A stretch of DNA of 64,000 bases from Bacteroidales bacterium (lineage in GTDB: Bacteria > Bacteroidota > Bacteroidia > Bacteroidales > Marinilabiliaceae). Every line of letters starts with the position of its first letter. Position 1 is the stretch's first letter. The notes under the pieces were generated by a model. It searched no databases, was not told where the DNA came from, and worked only from the letters and a program-made list of their open reading frames with translations. The translations under genes were made by a program, and so were the position numbers. Location: the NCBI GenBank assembly GCA_024401395.1, contig JAKSLD010000001.1, positions 124,001-188,000 of the forward strand. Direction: 5' to 3'. Shown one piece after another: positions 8,842-18,123 of the stretch.

Positions 8842-10167
8842 ATGAAGCGAGAAGGTTTCAATAGTAAAGTAGGTGCAATAGCGGCTGCGGCAGGATCGGC
8901 TGTCGGCCTTGGCAATATCTGGCGTTTCCCGTATGTAACGGGAGAAAACGGCGGTGCTGCATTTCTGCTGTTATACATCTTCTTTATGGCCATCATAGCG
9001 TTACCGGTATTGATGTCAGAGTTCTCCATTGGGCGTATGACAGGCAAACCAGTGACAGAAGCATTCAGGAGTCTATCTCCAAAGGGGTATTGGTATTGCA
9101 TTGGTTTTTCCGGTGTGGTATGCGCCTTTGTCATAATGTCGTTCTACAACGTCGTAGCCGGTTGGACCATGTATTATGTATACCTCTCAGTCACCGGCAG
9201 GCTTCAAGGTCTAAATCCAGAAGAGGTATCTCAGACATTTGAGCATACGATGACCGACCCATTGATATCCATATTCTGGATGATCATAATGCTATCACTC
9301 ACCGGGTATGTAGTAGCCAGAGGCGTATCGAAAGGCATAGAGAAGTACAGCAAGATACTCATGCCGGTACTATTGATTCTCATCATAGTAGTCTGCATCC
9401 GCTCGATAACACTAGACACAGAGAACAAAGGCATAGCGTTTCTTTTGGCGCCTGACTTCAGTAAGATATCAATGAAATCGGTCCTTGAGGCATTAGGGCA
9501 GGCATTCTTCTCGCTCAGCCTTGGCATGGGCACTATGACGACCTACGGATCGTACATTTCCAAGAAGCAGAATCTACCAAAGAGTGCAGTCAGTGTAGCG
9601 ATGATAGACTTTTTCATTGCGTTCCTAGCCGGACTAATGATATTCCCTTGTGCCTTTGCGTGCGGAGTCAACCCAGGCAGCGGTCCGGGACTGGTATTTG
9701 AGACACTGCCTAATGTATTCAACCAGATGCCGATGGGATACCTCATCAGCGTGGTATTCTTCCTACTGCTGGTTGTAGCGGCAGTCACATCATCCATATC
9801 GATGCTTGAGGTACTGGTAGATTTCATGATATCGAAATATAACATGAAGCGTCCACGCGCTACGGTAGTAGCAGTATCACTGACGATTCTTCTTGGCATA
9901 GGGTGTGCGACATTCTCACCTATGCTAGACTTCTTCGATAATCTGTCAGCCAATGTATTGTTGCCATTAGGCGGATTCTTCATCATACTCTGCGTTCCAG
10001 TCTGCATCGGTGCGAAGAGAATGCGTGCAGAGATGGAAGCGCACGGTGGCAAATTCAAGTTGTTCCCTGCATTCTACTTCCTTGCAAAGTGGGTAGCACC
10101 TTGGGCAATATTATTCATATTCATATCAAAGATGCTATCCTGGATGGGCATAGAACTATTCAATTAA
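8842..10167 (+). CDS. Sodium-dependent transporter, neurotransmitter:sodium symporter (NSS/SNF) family
   Basis: The 441-residue polytopic protein has the family signature at its start: GAIAAAAGSAVGLGNIWRFP is the unwound first transmembrane helix that binds sodium and substrate, followed by GENGGAAFLL. About 11 to 12 hydrophobic segments can be traced, the usual number for bacterial LeuT/MhsT-like members. These carriers take up amino acids or related solutes across the inner membrane with sodium. The substrate cannot be read from the sequence. The start ATG directly precedes the conserved KREGFNSK. A weak -7-like TAATTTTA lies at 8803-8810. The helix-hairpin-helix gene follows by 40 bases on the same strand, without an intervening terminator. 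Confidence 0.92.
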   Translation: MKREGFNSKVGAIAAAAGSAVGLGNIWRFPYVTGENGGAAFLLLYIFFMAIIALPVLMSEFSIGRMTGKPVTEAFRSLSPKGYWYCIGFSGVVCAFVIMSFYNVVAGWTMYYVYLSVTGRLQGLNPEEVSQTFEHTMTDPLISIFWMIIMLSLTGYVVARGVSKGIEKYSKILMPVLLILIIVVCIRSITLDTENKGIAFLLAPDFSKISMKSVLEALGQAFFSLSLGMGTMTTYGSYISKKQNLPKSAVSVAMIDFFIAFLAGLMIFPCAFACGVNPGSGPGLVFETLPNVFNQMPMGYLISVVFFLLLVVAAVTSSISMLEVLVDFMISKYNMKRPRATVVAVSLTILLGIGCATFSPMLDFFDNLSANVLLPLGGFFIILCVPVCIGAKRMRAEMEAHGGKFKLFPAFYFLAKWVAPWAILFIFISKMLSWMGIELFN

Positions 10168-10207
10168 CCATATAAAATCAGACAATCAGGCTCAAGACAA
10201 ACACTCA

Positions 10208-11266
10208 ATGAAACAGTTTCGCCCACTCTTTCGCTCCACAGTGAACTATTGGCTCATTGTATCTATGGGAGCTATCATTACCCTATTGGTATGGAAATAT
10301 CTATACCAACAGTCTCCTATGCGCGACAATCAGATCGTGGTAGAATACGAGACAGAAGACAGTCCCACCTCGGACACGCTGCATATCAATTATGCCAATG
10401 CGACAGAACTATCGAGATTCGGGTTACGTCCGAATGTGATAGTCAACATACTGAAATACCGTGATACTGGAGGAAGCATAAAAGACGAAGACCATCTGCT
10501 AAAAATCAGAGGGATAGACACAGCGCTAGTCAGAGAGAAAGGCAATCTGATAGCATACAACAGGCCATTATCCGTCAAGAGACAATATTACGAACCCAAG
10601 GAAAGGTTCAGAGAGCCCAGACAACACTACAAGCCCAGCAGGCGGATAAGCCTATATTATACATCAGAAGACAGCCTGGCGGCTCTTGGCATCAAGAGGC
10701 AGATAATAGACTCCATAGTAGCATACAGGAGAAGGTATATAATGAATGGAAGCATTACGCTAGACAGCCTGCTAGAGATGGCACCAACAAATTTCGCACA
10801 GGCAATGAGCGGACATATATCGCCACGTAAAAATTGGGAAAGAGACACGACAAAGCAGAAGAGAGAAGAAAAACGGATATACGTCAATGTCAATACTGCG
10901 ACAGAAAAAGAGCTATGCGAGATAGTGGGCATAGGAGAAAAGACGGCACGGCAGATAATAGAACGCAGAGCAAAACTGGGAGGATTTGTAGACAAAAGGC
11001 AGTTGGCAGAAATCAAGTATATAGACTCAGCGCGATATGCACAGATAGAAGAACAGGTATATGTATCCACAGCATCAATAAGGCGACTGAAGATAAACGA
11101 AGCCACAAAAGAAGAAGTGCTGGGACATCCATATATGCGCAAAGAACTAGGCAGACAACTTCTAAGGCTTCGGTACAGACACAAAAAATTAAGTCGTGAT
11201 ATGGTCATCCAGGAACTGAACGACACACATCACGACCAATGGTTATTGGAATACCTAGAATTCTAG
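10208..11266 (+). CDS. Membrane-anchored helix-hairpin-helix (ComEA-like) protein
   Basis: The 352-residue protein has one transmembrane helix near the N-terminus (YWLIVSMGAIITLLVW, about residues 14-30) and a soluble remainder with four helix-hairpin-helix-like segments. The clearest is VNVNTATEKELCEIVGIG (about residues 225-245), the ComEA-type motif that binds DNA backbone non-specifically. The others begin near INYANATELS (about 60), YYTSEDSLAALG (about 150) and LKINEATKEEV (about 297). Four copies and one anchor suggest a DNA-binding protein outside the inner membrane, perhaps in DNA uptake, but no other competence gene is near. It converges on rnr with only 14 bases between the stops. 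Confidence 0.8.
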   Translation: MKQFRPLFRSTVNYWLIVSMGAIITLLVWKYLYQQSPMRDNQIVVEYETEDSPTSDTLHINYANATELSRFGLRPNVIVNILKYRDTGGSIKDEDHLLKIRGIDTALVREKGNLIAYNRPLSVKRQYYEPKERFREPRQHYKPSRRISLYYTSEDSLAALGIKRQIIDSIVAYRRRYIMNGSITLDSLLEMAPTNFAQAMSGHISPRKNWERDTTKQKREEKRIYVNVNTATEKELCEIVGIGEKTARQIIERRAKLGGFVDKRQLAEIKYIDSARYAQIEEQVYVSTASIRRLKINEATKEEVLGHPYMRKELGRQLLRLRYRHKKLSRDMVIQELNDTHHDQWLLEYLEF

Positions 11267-11269
11267 GTA
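11252..11269. other. 18-bp perfect palindrome at a convergent gene junction
   Basis: TACCTAGAATTCTAGGTA spans the TAG stop of the helix-hairpin-helix gene and lies 11 bases before the end of rnr. It has no loop, so it is a poor terminator; it may bind a dimeric protein or be chance. Confidence 0.5.
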
Positions 11270-11280
11270 AAGATAAGGCA

Positions 11281-13740
11281 CTATTTATTTCTGCCCTTGC
11301 GAGAGCCGCCATGCTTACCCTTAGCATTCTTGGCACCCTTGCCCTTACCCTTGCTCTTTGAGCCCTTATCCTTTTTAGCCTTCTTCATCACGCTCTTAGG
11401 AGGGATGGCGCTACCGCGTCTTCTCTTCTTTCTACCCTCTGCATCCTCATCAGTATAGACAAGGTGGCGCTGGTTGCAAGGCAAAGGAAGACCAGCCTCA
11501 CGAGCCTTCTTGTTCTGTAACTCAACATCCCTAAGTGGGGTACCAGCAAGAACGAAGTCGAGCTGCTTCTTCTCAAGATTAGCATTTGCGATACGGATAG
11601 TAATCTTCTGACCGATCTGATACTTCTTCTTAGTGTTCTTACCTATTACACAATAGTTATCCTCGTCGAAGAAATACTGGTCATCCTCCATATCGTGGAG
11701 AGAGACCATACCCTCGCACTTTGTCTCGTCTATTTCAACATAAATACCCCAATCAGTAACGCCAGAGATAGTACCTACATAATCCTCGCCTACGTGATCG
11801 AGCATAAACTCCACCTGCTTATATTTTATAGACTCACGCTCGGCATCGGCAGCCATAACCTCCTGATCGGAACAATGCTTACACATCTCCTCGTACTTAT
11901 CACCATTAGCGCTTCTGCCGCCGTGGAGATAAGAGTGGAGCAAACGGTGAACCATCATATCAGGATAACGACGAATAGGAGAAGTAAAATGGGTATAGTA
12001 GTCAAACGCAAGACCATAGTGACCGATATTATTAGTCGTATAAATAGCCTTGGCCATAGTGCGGACAGCCAGAGTCTCCACCAAATCCTGCTCCCCCTTA
12101 CCCTTAACCTCGTGAAGGACACGGTTTACGGCATTGTATATCTCCTCACCCTTCTTAGGCATTGCCTCGTAGCCAAACTTCTTAACGAACTTAGCAAAGC
12201 GCTTGTACTTATCCTCGTTAGGTTGGTCGTGGATACGATATACGAAAGTCTTAGGCGAACGCTTTCTGCCACTGACATTAATCTTATCCATACCAATATG
12301 AGTAGCTACAGTCTTATTAGCGAGAAGCATAAACTCCTCGACGAGCATATTAGACTCCTTAGCCTCCTTGAAGTAGATGCTGACAGGCTTGCCGTCCTCA
12401 TCAATCTTGAAACGGACCTCCTGACGTTCGAAGCCGATAGCGCCTTCGGCAAATCTCTTAGCCCTCATTTTCTGGGCAAGGTCATTAAGGATAAGCAACT
12501 CGCTCTTGAAATCGCCATCCTCACCCTCTATTCGAGCCTGAGCCTCCTCGTATGTGAAACGACGATCGGAACGGATAACGGTTTTCGCGATATGGTAATC
12601 CTTGACTTCAGCCTCCTCATTGATTTCGAATATTACAGAGTAAGTCAGCTTCTCCTCATCTGGGCGCAATGAACACAGGAAATTAGACAATCTCTCTGGG
12701 AGCATTGGAATAGTACGGTCGACCAGATATACAGATGTTGCTCTATTGTATCCCTCCTCGTCGATTTTGGTACCTGGGGTAACATAATGAGTCACATCGG
12801 CAATATGGACACCCACCTCATAGAGACCTTTCTTTATCTGACGGATAGAGATAGCATCGTCAAAGTCCTTTGCATCTGCAGGGTCGATAGTAAAGGTGGT
12901 AACGTCGCGCATATCCTCACGCTTGGATATCTCCTCTGGAGTGATACCTGGATCAATCTTCTCAGCCAACTCAGCCACATCCTCTGGATAAGAATAAGGC
13001 AAATCGAACTGAGCGAGGATAGCGTGCATCTCGGTATGATTATTACCAGCATCGCCAAGCACGTCTATGATTTCACCCTCTGGGCATTCTTCTGGGTCGG
13101 ACCACTTGGTAATCCTTGCTACGGCCTTCTGCCCATCCTTGGCATCCTTCAACTTATTCAAAGGAATGAACATATTTCTACCGCCAAGAGTCTTGAGGTC
13201 CATAATAAGGTATGCACCACTAGTATGCATCTCGACCAGACCTACAAACTGCTCATGTGCACGCTTGATGACGCGAACAACCTTACCCTCTGCGCCTTTA
13301 CCATTACGGCCTTTCTTGGTAAGTACAATTTCTACGATATCATTATCAAGAGCCAAACCGCAGTCGCCATGAGGAATAAAAACATCCTCCTCTTTCGGAC
13401 CTTGATTCTCCCTAGTAACGAAAGCAAAACCTTTAGAAGTAGATGAGAACCTACCAACTATGCCATTTGCTCCAGCAGTCTCTCTTGTCACATATTTGAA
13501 CAAGCCCGGAGTAGGTTGTTCAATTTTACCTCTCTCTGCCAAAGCCAAAAGAATATTCTGAACGTTGACACGCTCATCTTTATCCGTAATACCAAGGTCT
13601 TCAGCTATATCCTTATAGTTGGCCTCCTTACCCATACGGTCGTACAAGGCTGTCAATATCTGCTTACTGAGCTTCTTATTCTTCTTTAGAGCCTCCTCCT
13701 GAGCCTCTATCTCCTCCATTGTATATTCGACTTTCTCCAT
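11281..13740 (-). CDS. rnr: Ribonuclease R
   Basis: The 819-residue exoribonuclease degrades structured RNA 3' to 5' in the cytoplasm. In order it has an N-terminal winged-helix-like region (about 20-85), cold-shock/OB domains (about 90-230) and the RNB catalytic domain (about 270-600). The metal-binding DPADAKDFDD motif contains Asp286, Asp292, Asp294 and Asp295. An S1 domain follows (GTISGVTDWGIYVEID, about 655-735), then a Lys/Ser/Gly-rich basic tail typical of RNase R rather than RNase II. Length is normal. It lies 12 bases after the hybrid regulator on the same strand, with no promoter room between them, so co-transcription is likely. Confidence 0.96.
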   Translation of the reverse strand: MEKVEYTMEEIEAQEEALKKNKKLSKQILTALYDRMGKEANYKDIAEDLGITDKDERVNVQNILLALAERGKIEQPTPGLFKYVTRETAGANGIVGRFSSTSKGFAFVTRENQGPKEEDVFIPHGDCGLALDNDIVEIVLTKKGRNGKGAEGKVVRVIKRAHEQFVGLVEMHTSGAYLIMDLKTLGGRNMFIPLNKLKDAKDGQKAVARITKWSDPEECPEGEIIDVLGDAGNNHTEMHAILAQFDLPYSYPEDVAELAEKIDPGITPEEISKREDMRDVTTFTIDPADAKDFDDAISIRQIKKGLYEVGVHIADVTHYVTPGTKIDEEGYNRATSVYLVDRTIPMLPERLSNFLCSLRPDEEKLTYSVIFEINEEAEVKDYHIAKTVIRSDRRFTYEEAQARIEGEDGDFKSELLILNDLAQKMRAKRFAEGAIGFERQEVRFKIDEDGKPVSIYFKEAKESNMLVEEFMLLANKTVATHIGMDKINVSGRKRSPKTFVYRIHDQPNEDKYKRFAKFVKKFGYEAMPKKGEEIYNAVNRVLHEVKGKGEQDLVETLAVRTMAKAIYTTNNIGHYGLAFDYYTHFTSPIRRYPDMMVHRLLHSYLHGGRSANGDKYEEMCKHCSDQEVMAADAERESIKYKQVEFMLDHVGEDYVGTISGVTDWGIYVEIDETKCEGMVSLHDMEDDQYFFDEDNYCVIGKNTKKKYQIGQKITIRIANANLEKKQLDFVLAGTPLRDVELQNKKAREAGLPLPCNQRHLVYTDEDAEGRKKRRRGSAIPPKSVMKKAKKDKGSKSKGKGKGAKNAKGKHGGSRKGRNK

Positions 13741-13752
13741 ATCTATATACGT

Positions 13753-16700
13753 TTAGTTGTTATTGTTATTGTTATTATCTGCATTAAATAATCTTTCTAT
13801 ATCCGCATCAAGGTTATCTGTTGCGAATTTTTCCTTAGGCTGAGCCTCCTCGTGTCCCTGTTCAAAGAATACTGTAGGGGTACAACCGTAGAATTTAGTG
13901 AAGCAACGGGTAAAATACTTAGGGTCGTTAAAACCGACTTCGTATGCCACCTGCGCTATGTTCAGATACTTTTTATCCTTACAAGCCAAGAGCATCTTCT
14001 TAGCTACATTGAGTCTATATGTCCTCAATATAGTACCTGGAGTATAGCCGATGACATCCTGCAACTTCTTATTGAGCATAGATTTACTGCACCCCAAATC
14101 TCTAGCCAGATTATCGATCAGATAATCGGCATCGCTATAATTATTGCGGATCAACTCCAGTGCCCTGCGTACGAATTGGTCTGTATCTGATTCTTGTACG
14201 ATATTCAAGTCATTTGGGTCCAACGTATTGATGAATTTCTTCTGGTCAGTACGTCGCGAATCCATAATACCATTGATGCGGGCCATAAGCATATCCTCGT
14301 CGAATGGCTTCTGCATATAACTCTCCACACCTACCTGATAGCTCTTGGTTCTGTATTCATCACTGACTTGAGCAGTCATAACCAGAATAGGAATATGTGA
14401 ATAGGCGAAATTATGCTTGACTTTATTAATAAACTCCAAGCCATCCATGACAGGCATCATCAAGTCGCAGATAATGAAATCAACCTCGGTCTTTGTCAAT
14501 TGGGCTAAACCCTCAAGACCATCGCCTGCTTCAACGACATTATAATGCTCCTCAACAATAGAACGGATATATTTTCGCATATCCTTGTTATCCTCGACAA
14601 TGAGAATTGTCATCTTTGATGCCACTATCTGCTCATCATCATCTTCGTCAGCTGCATCTACATTCTCTACATCTTCCTCCTGGTCATCGTTGAGTATCTC
14701 TATAGGCAGCACAACTCGCATAGTACAGCCCCCACGATGATTGTTCTTGGCCTTAATACTGCCACCCTGCGCATCCACAAGACATTTGCAGACATACAAG
14801 CCAATACCTGTACCAGCCTGACCGTATATTGGATATTGCTTATGATTCTCTGCCTGATAGTACCTGTCAAATATCTTTTCTATCTCGCCCTCTGGTATGC
14901 CATCACCATTGTCCTCCACTGCGACATACAACTTATCTCCGTATATAGTGAGGTAGAAATTAATGACACCACCCTCATGAGTATATTTCACTGCATTGCC
15001 CAACAGATTGGTGAGCATCTTGCTCATGGCATCATTGTCGAACTTCACTACATCGTGATCTATCCTGATGTAGCTGTTCAATGTGATACCCCTATCAGAA
15101 GCATATACAGTAAAAGGTGTTATCAGATCGTGCATGAAAGGACGTATACGGGTCGATTTCGGCTTCAACTCGATATCCCCACTTTCCACCTTTCGGAAGT
15201 CCATCAGCTGATTGACCAACTGCAACAGATATCTCGAATTTCTGTCACAGTAGTTCAACTGCTCTATCACCTGAGGATTAGTAGACAACTTCAACGCCTT
15301 CTGAATCGGGCCCATAATCAAGGTTATAGGGGTACGCAACTCATGACTGACATTGGTAAAGAACTGCAGCTTATCCTGAGACAGTTTCTCTATGCGTGCA
15401 GACATCTCTTGAAGTCTCTCATTCTGCTGCTTTATCTGATTATTCTGATCGGCCAGGACGATATTCTGATTAGCCAACTCCGAGGTACGCTGCTCGACCA
15501 TATTGTTAAGCATTCTCTTCTGCTCTTTCAATGTCTTGGTACGCAGCATATATATAAGATGTATGATAAGGCCCAGTATAACCAAAAGAATAACAGTAAA
15601 CCACCAGGTCTTATAGAATGATGGAATAACTATTATCTCCAACACCGTATCAGCACTCCAATGCGACTTCCCGTTATCGCATCTCACTCTCAATATATAC
15701 TCTCCTGGCGAAAGATTAGTATAAAATGCCGAATGTGATTCTCCAGTAGCCATATGCCAATGGGTATCAAACCCATCAAGCTTATATTGATACCTTAACG
15801 CATCTGTATTGATATATTGCAATGCAGAGAAAAGCACTTCTACCGACTTTGTACTCTCGTGCACCTTAACAGTCTTCCAATAGCCTTCATTATCTGTCAA
15901 ACGCTCTCCGCTGACAATAATATCTGTTACTATAGGCGAGTGTATTGTACTTTCATCGGTCTTCTGGTGTAATTTCTGCTTCAGCATCGTCAATCCTGAC
16001 GGAGTGCCGAAATACATACTGCCATCTCTCTTACTCTTGTAAGCAGCATTCCAATAGTAACTGTCAGAGAGCAATCCGTGCTCTATGGTGTAATTCACGA
16101 ACGATTCGGTCTTTGGGTCGAATTCCGACAAACCGAAATTGGTCGAAAGCCACAACATTCCGTTATCAGCATCCTCGAGTACACCTCTTACACTATTATT
16201 GCAGAGGCCATCCTCTGTGGTATACGTCTTAAACTCGTAGTCGTCTCCCTTCTTTGTTACTTTAGTCAGACCATAACCATTTGTTCCCACATATATTGTC
16301 CCGTCCGAAGCCTCCATGATGTATGTAACACGAGGTTTGAGCGATGAGCGTGGGTCGTCTAGCTTATGGGTAATAAAACGATATTGCAAATCGCCTTTCT
16401 GATAACTCTTCAAATCCACAATAAGTAGTCCCTCAGATGTTCCCATCCATAGATTACCGCGACTATCTATCATAGACCCCAAAGCACCGACTAGATTCTC
16501 TAGTACCGGGTCTTTCTCGAATGGTGCATATATCTGACCGTCCTTAATAAATCGGATATTCACAACCGAACCTACCCACACTCCATCATTGATAGGGTCG
16601 TATTCTATGGCTCCTATATACTCATTTCCCTTCCCATAACGCGCTATTACCGGTGCATTAGACTGATTAGCATCTACGACACAGACTCCTCCGCCCCATG

Positions 16701-18051
16701 TTCCTACCCACAGGTGATTCTTGTTATCAATCTTCAAGGCGCTGACGGCATTGTGTGGCAAATTATGGTTTGCTACCGTAAATGTTTCGAACTTATTCAC
16801 GGTCGGCCTCTTCCTGTTCAAGCCGCCCTCTATGACTCCTACCCATAAATTGCCGTTCTTATCTTCTTCCAACGCGTTCACAGGGAAAGGAGGCAGTCCG
16901 CCCTGATGTTCTGACGAGGTATAATTCCTGACTGATAGTTCTATGGGTCTTATTACATCTATACCGCAAATCTCCGTTCCCAACCATATATCGTTCCCAT
17001 CAACCATCATACAGTTGATGAAATCTGATGAAAGGAATGTCTTACCCCCTATATTATCGTGGAGTTCTTGCGACAATACTCTCTCGAAGGAATCGGTATA
17101 TGGATCATACACATTGATACCTCTAAGTGTTGATATGATGATTCTTCCACTGGCTGTCTTTACTACATCTGTAATTCTGTCCTGACTAAGTGATGTCGGA
17201 TTTGTAGCTGAATATCGGTAACGCTTCACAGTATTCTGCATACTGCCAGAAATCGCACCGACTCTGAATATACCATTCAGTGTGCCAATCCACAATTCGT
17301 TCTGATCTTGGAATATCGCAGTAATCTCATTCCCCTCTTCTATGGCGCATTGCAGTTCAACTGGCTCCAACCTTATCTCGTCTCCCTGAATAGTTGCCTT
17401 CTGAAGTGTATTGCCAGTAGCAACGGTCAACTGATTTTTGACTATTGCCAACGATGTGATGTTCTTGTCTAGTTTTACCGACAGTATGTCATTAGCCTTA
17501 TTACCCGACTTTACGTCTACAGATTTTATCGCATATAATGTATTCAACGACGAATACCACAGTACCGAACCGTCTACCGACAGCTTTGTATAGTATGGAT
17601 CATCGTGTAATGCCTTTACCTCTTCGTCTCCAAATATCTCTTTTGTTATTACTCGCATACTCAGGGCATCCACAACATCAACGCCCATATCTGTAAGCAC
17701 CCATACCCTACCCAATAGGTCTGGTACTACCTGTCTGACGAAATTACTCTTTATCGAGGATGTCTGAACGTCTAGTGTACGGAACGAGTAGCCATCATAC
17801 CTCGCTAATCCACCGCCTTCGGTAGCTACCCACACAAATCCCATGGCATCTTTACACAACGCATCTACGAAACTACCTCGTAATCCCTGTCGCATACCAA
17901 GATTATTGATAGTGGTCTTTTCTACAAAGCGCTCCTGAGCCAACATCTTCTGCTGTCCCCAGAGCATCGTCGATACCAATATCAACGTAACAATTCTACT
18001 CATATACTTATGTGCAATAGCTATACTGTTCATATATGCTAAATTATACAA
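13753..18051 (-). CDS. Hybrid two-component system sensor/regulator (HTCS), AraC type
   Basis: This single 1,432-residue chain combines sensor and regulator. It has a signal or anchor helix (about 17-38), a large periplasmic sensor of Reg_prop beta-propeller repeats (motifs such as LWVGTWGGGV and NLWMGTSEGLL), a Y_Y_Y domain (about 720-800) and a transmembrane helix (about 805-830). The histidine kinase follows, with His903 in VSHELRTPI, N box NLLGNAVKYT and G box EDNGDGIPEG. The receiver has Asp1196 in ICDLMMP, and the end is an AraC-type helix-turn-helix domain (about 1310-1415). Such proteins sense oligosaccharides and switch on glycan-use loci. No glycan locus is adjacent, so the target is unknown. 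The protein ends in seven asparagines. Confidence 0.95.
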   Translation of the reverse strand: MYNLAYMNSIAIAHKYMSRIVTLILVSTMLWGQQKMLAQERFVEKTTINNLGMRQGLRGSFVDALCKDAMGFVWVATEGGGLARYDGYSFRTLDVQTSSIKSNFVRQVVPDLLGRVWVLTDMGVDVVDALSMRVITKEIFGDEEVKALHDDPYYTKLSVDGSVLWYSSLNTLYAIKSVDVKSGNKANDILSVKLDKNITSLAIVKNQLTVATGNTLQKATIQGDEIRLEPVELQCAIEEGNEITAIFQDQNELWIGTLNGIFRVGAISGSMQNTVKRYRYSATNPTSLSQDRITDVVKTASGRIIISTLRGINVYDPYTDSFERVLSQELHDNIGGKTFLSSDFINCMMVDGNDIWLGTEICGIDVIRPIELSVRNYTSSEHQGGLPPFPVNALEEDKNGNLWVGVIEGGLNRKRPTVNKFETFTVANHNLPHNAVSALKIDNKNHLWVGTWGGGVCVVDANQSNAPVIARYGKGNEYIGAIEYDPINDGVWVGSVVNIRFIKDGQIYAPFEKDPVLENLVGALGSMIDSRGNLWMGTSEGLLIVDLKSYQKGDLQYRFITHKLDDPRSSLKPRVTYIMEASDGTIYVGTNGYGLTKVTKKGDDYEFKTYTTEDGLCNNSVRGVLEDADNGMLWLSTNFGLSEFDPKTESFVNYTIEHGLLSDSYYWNAAYKSKRDGSMYFGTPSGLTMLKQKLHQKTDESTIHSPIVTDIIVSGERLTDNEGYWKTVKVHESTKSVEVLFSALQYINTDALRYQYKLDGFDTHWHMATGESHSAFYTNLSPGEYILRVRCDNGKSHWSADTVLEIIVIPSFYKTWWFTVILLVILGLIIHLIYMLRTKTLKEQKRMLNNMVEQRTSELANQNIVLADQNNQIKQQNERLQEMSARIEKLSQDKLQFFTNVSHELRTPITLIMGPIQKALKLSTNPQVIEQLNYCDRNSRYLLQLVNQLMDFRKVESGDIELKPKSTRIRPFMHDLITPFTVYASDRGITLNSYIRIDHDVVKFDNDAMSKMLTNLLGNAVKYTHEGGVINFYLTIYGDKLYVAVEDNGDGIPEGEIEKIFDRYYQAENHKQYPIYGQAGTGIGLYVCKCLVDAQGGSIKAKNNHRGGCTMRVVLPIEILNDDQEEDVENVDAADEDDDEQIVASKMTILIVEDNKDMRKYIRSIVEEHYNVVEAGDGLEGLAQLTKTEVDFIICDLMMPVMDGLEFINKVKHNFAYSHIPILVMTAQVSDEYRTKSYQVGVESYMQKPFDEDMLMARINGIMDSRRTDQKKFINTLDPNDLNIVQESDTDQFVRRALELIRNNYSDADYLIDNLARDLGCSKSMLNKKLQDVIGYTPGTILRTYRLNVAKKMLLACKDKKYLNIAQVAYEVGFNDPKYFTRCFTKFYGCTPTVFFEQGHEEAQPKEKFATDNLDADIERLFNADNNNNNNN
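13756..13776. repeat. Hexanucleotide microsatellite encoding a poly-asparagine tail
   Basis: Alternating GTT and ATT triplets just before the stop encode seven Asn at the C-terminus of the hybrid regulator. The run could expand or contract in 3-base or 6-base steps without a frameshift. It is after the AraC domain, so any effect on function is probably small. Confidence 0.8.
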
Positions 18052-18065
18052 ATCTTAGTGCAAAA

Positions 18066-18098
18066 ACAAAAAAGAGACGCACATTTCTGTACGTCTCT
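18066..18098 (-). terminator. Terminator after the TPR protein gene
   Basis: On the minus strand AGAGACG (18092-18098) pairs with CGTCTCT (18073-18079), followed by a T-rich tail (A tract ending at 18073 on the plus strand). It separates the TPR gene from the hybrid regulator downstream, so the regulator probably has its own promoter in the short gap before 18051. Confidence 0.75.
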
Positions 18099-18123
18099 CC
18101 TAATATCTGATACCTGATTTCTA

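Noticed and set aside
11695-12672. 325-codon frame antisense to rnr
   Set aside because: It covers the conserved RNB and S1 domains of RNase R on the other strand and shows no protein signature of its own.
13756-13776. Frameshift phase-variation tract in the hybrid regulator
   Set aside because: The tract changes in multiples of three and lies after the last domain, so on/off switching is unlikely.
14737-15621. 294-codon frame antisense to the hybrid regulator
   Set aside because: The minus-strand frame encodes canonical kinase motifs there; the plus-strand frame has no recognisable feature and arises from codon bias.
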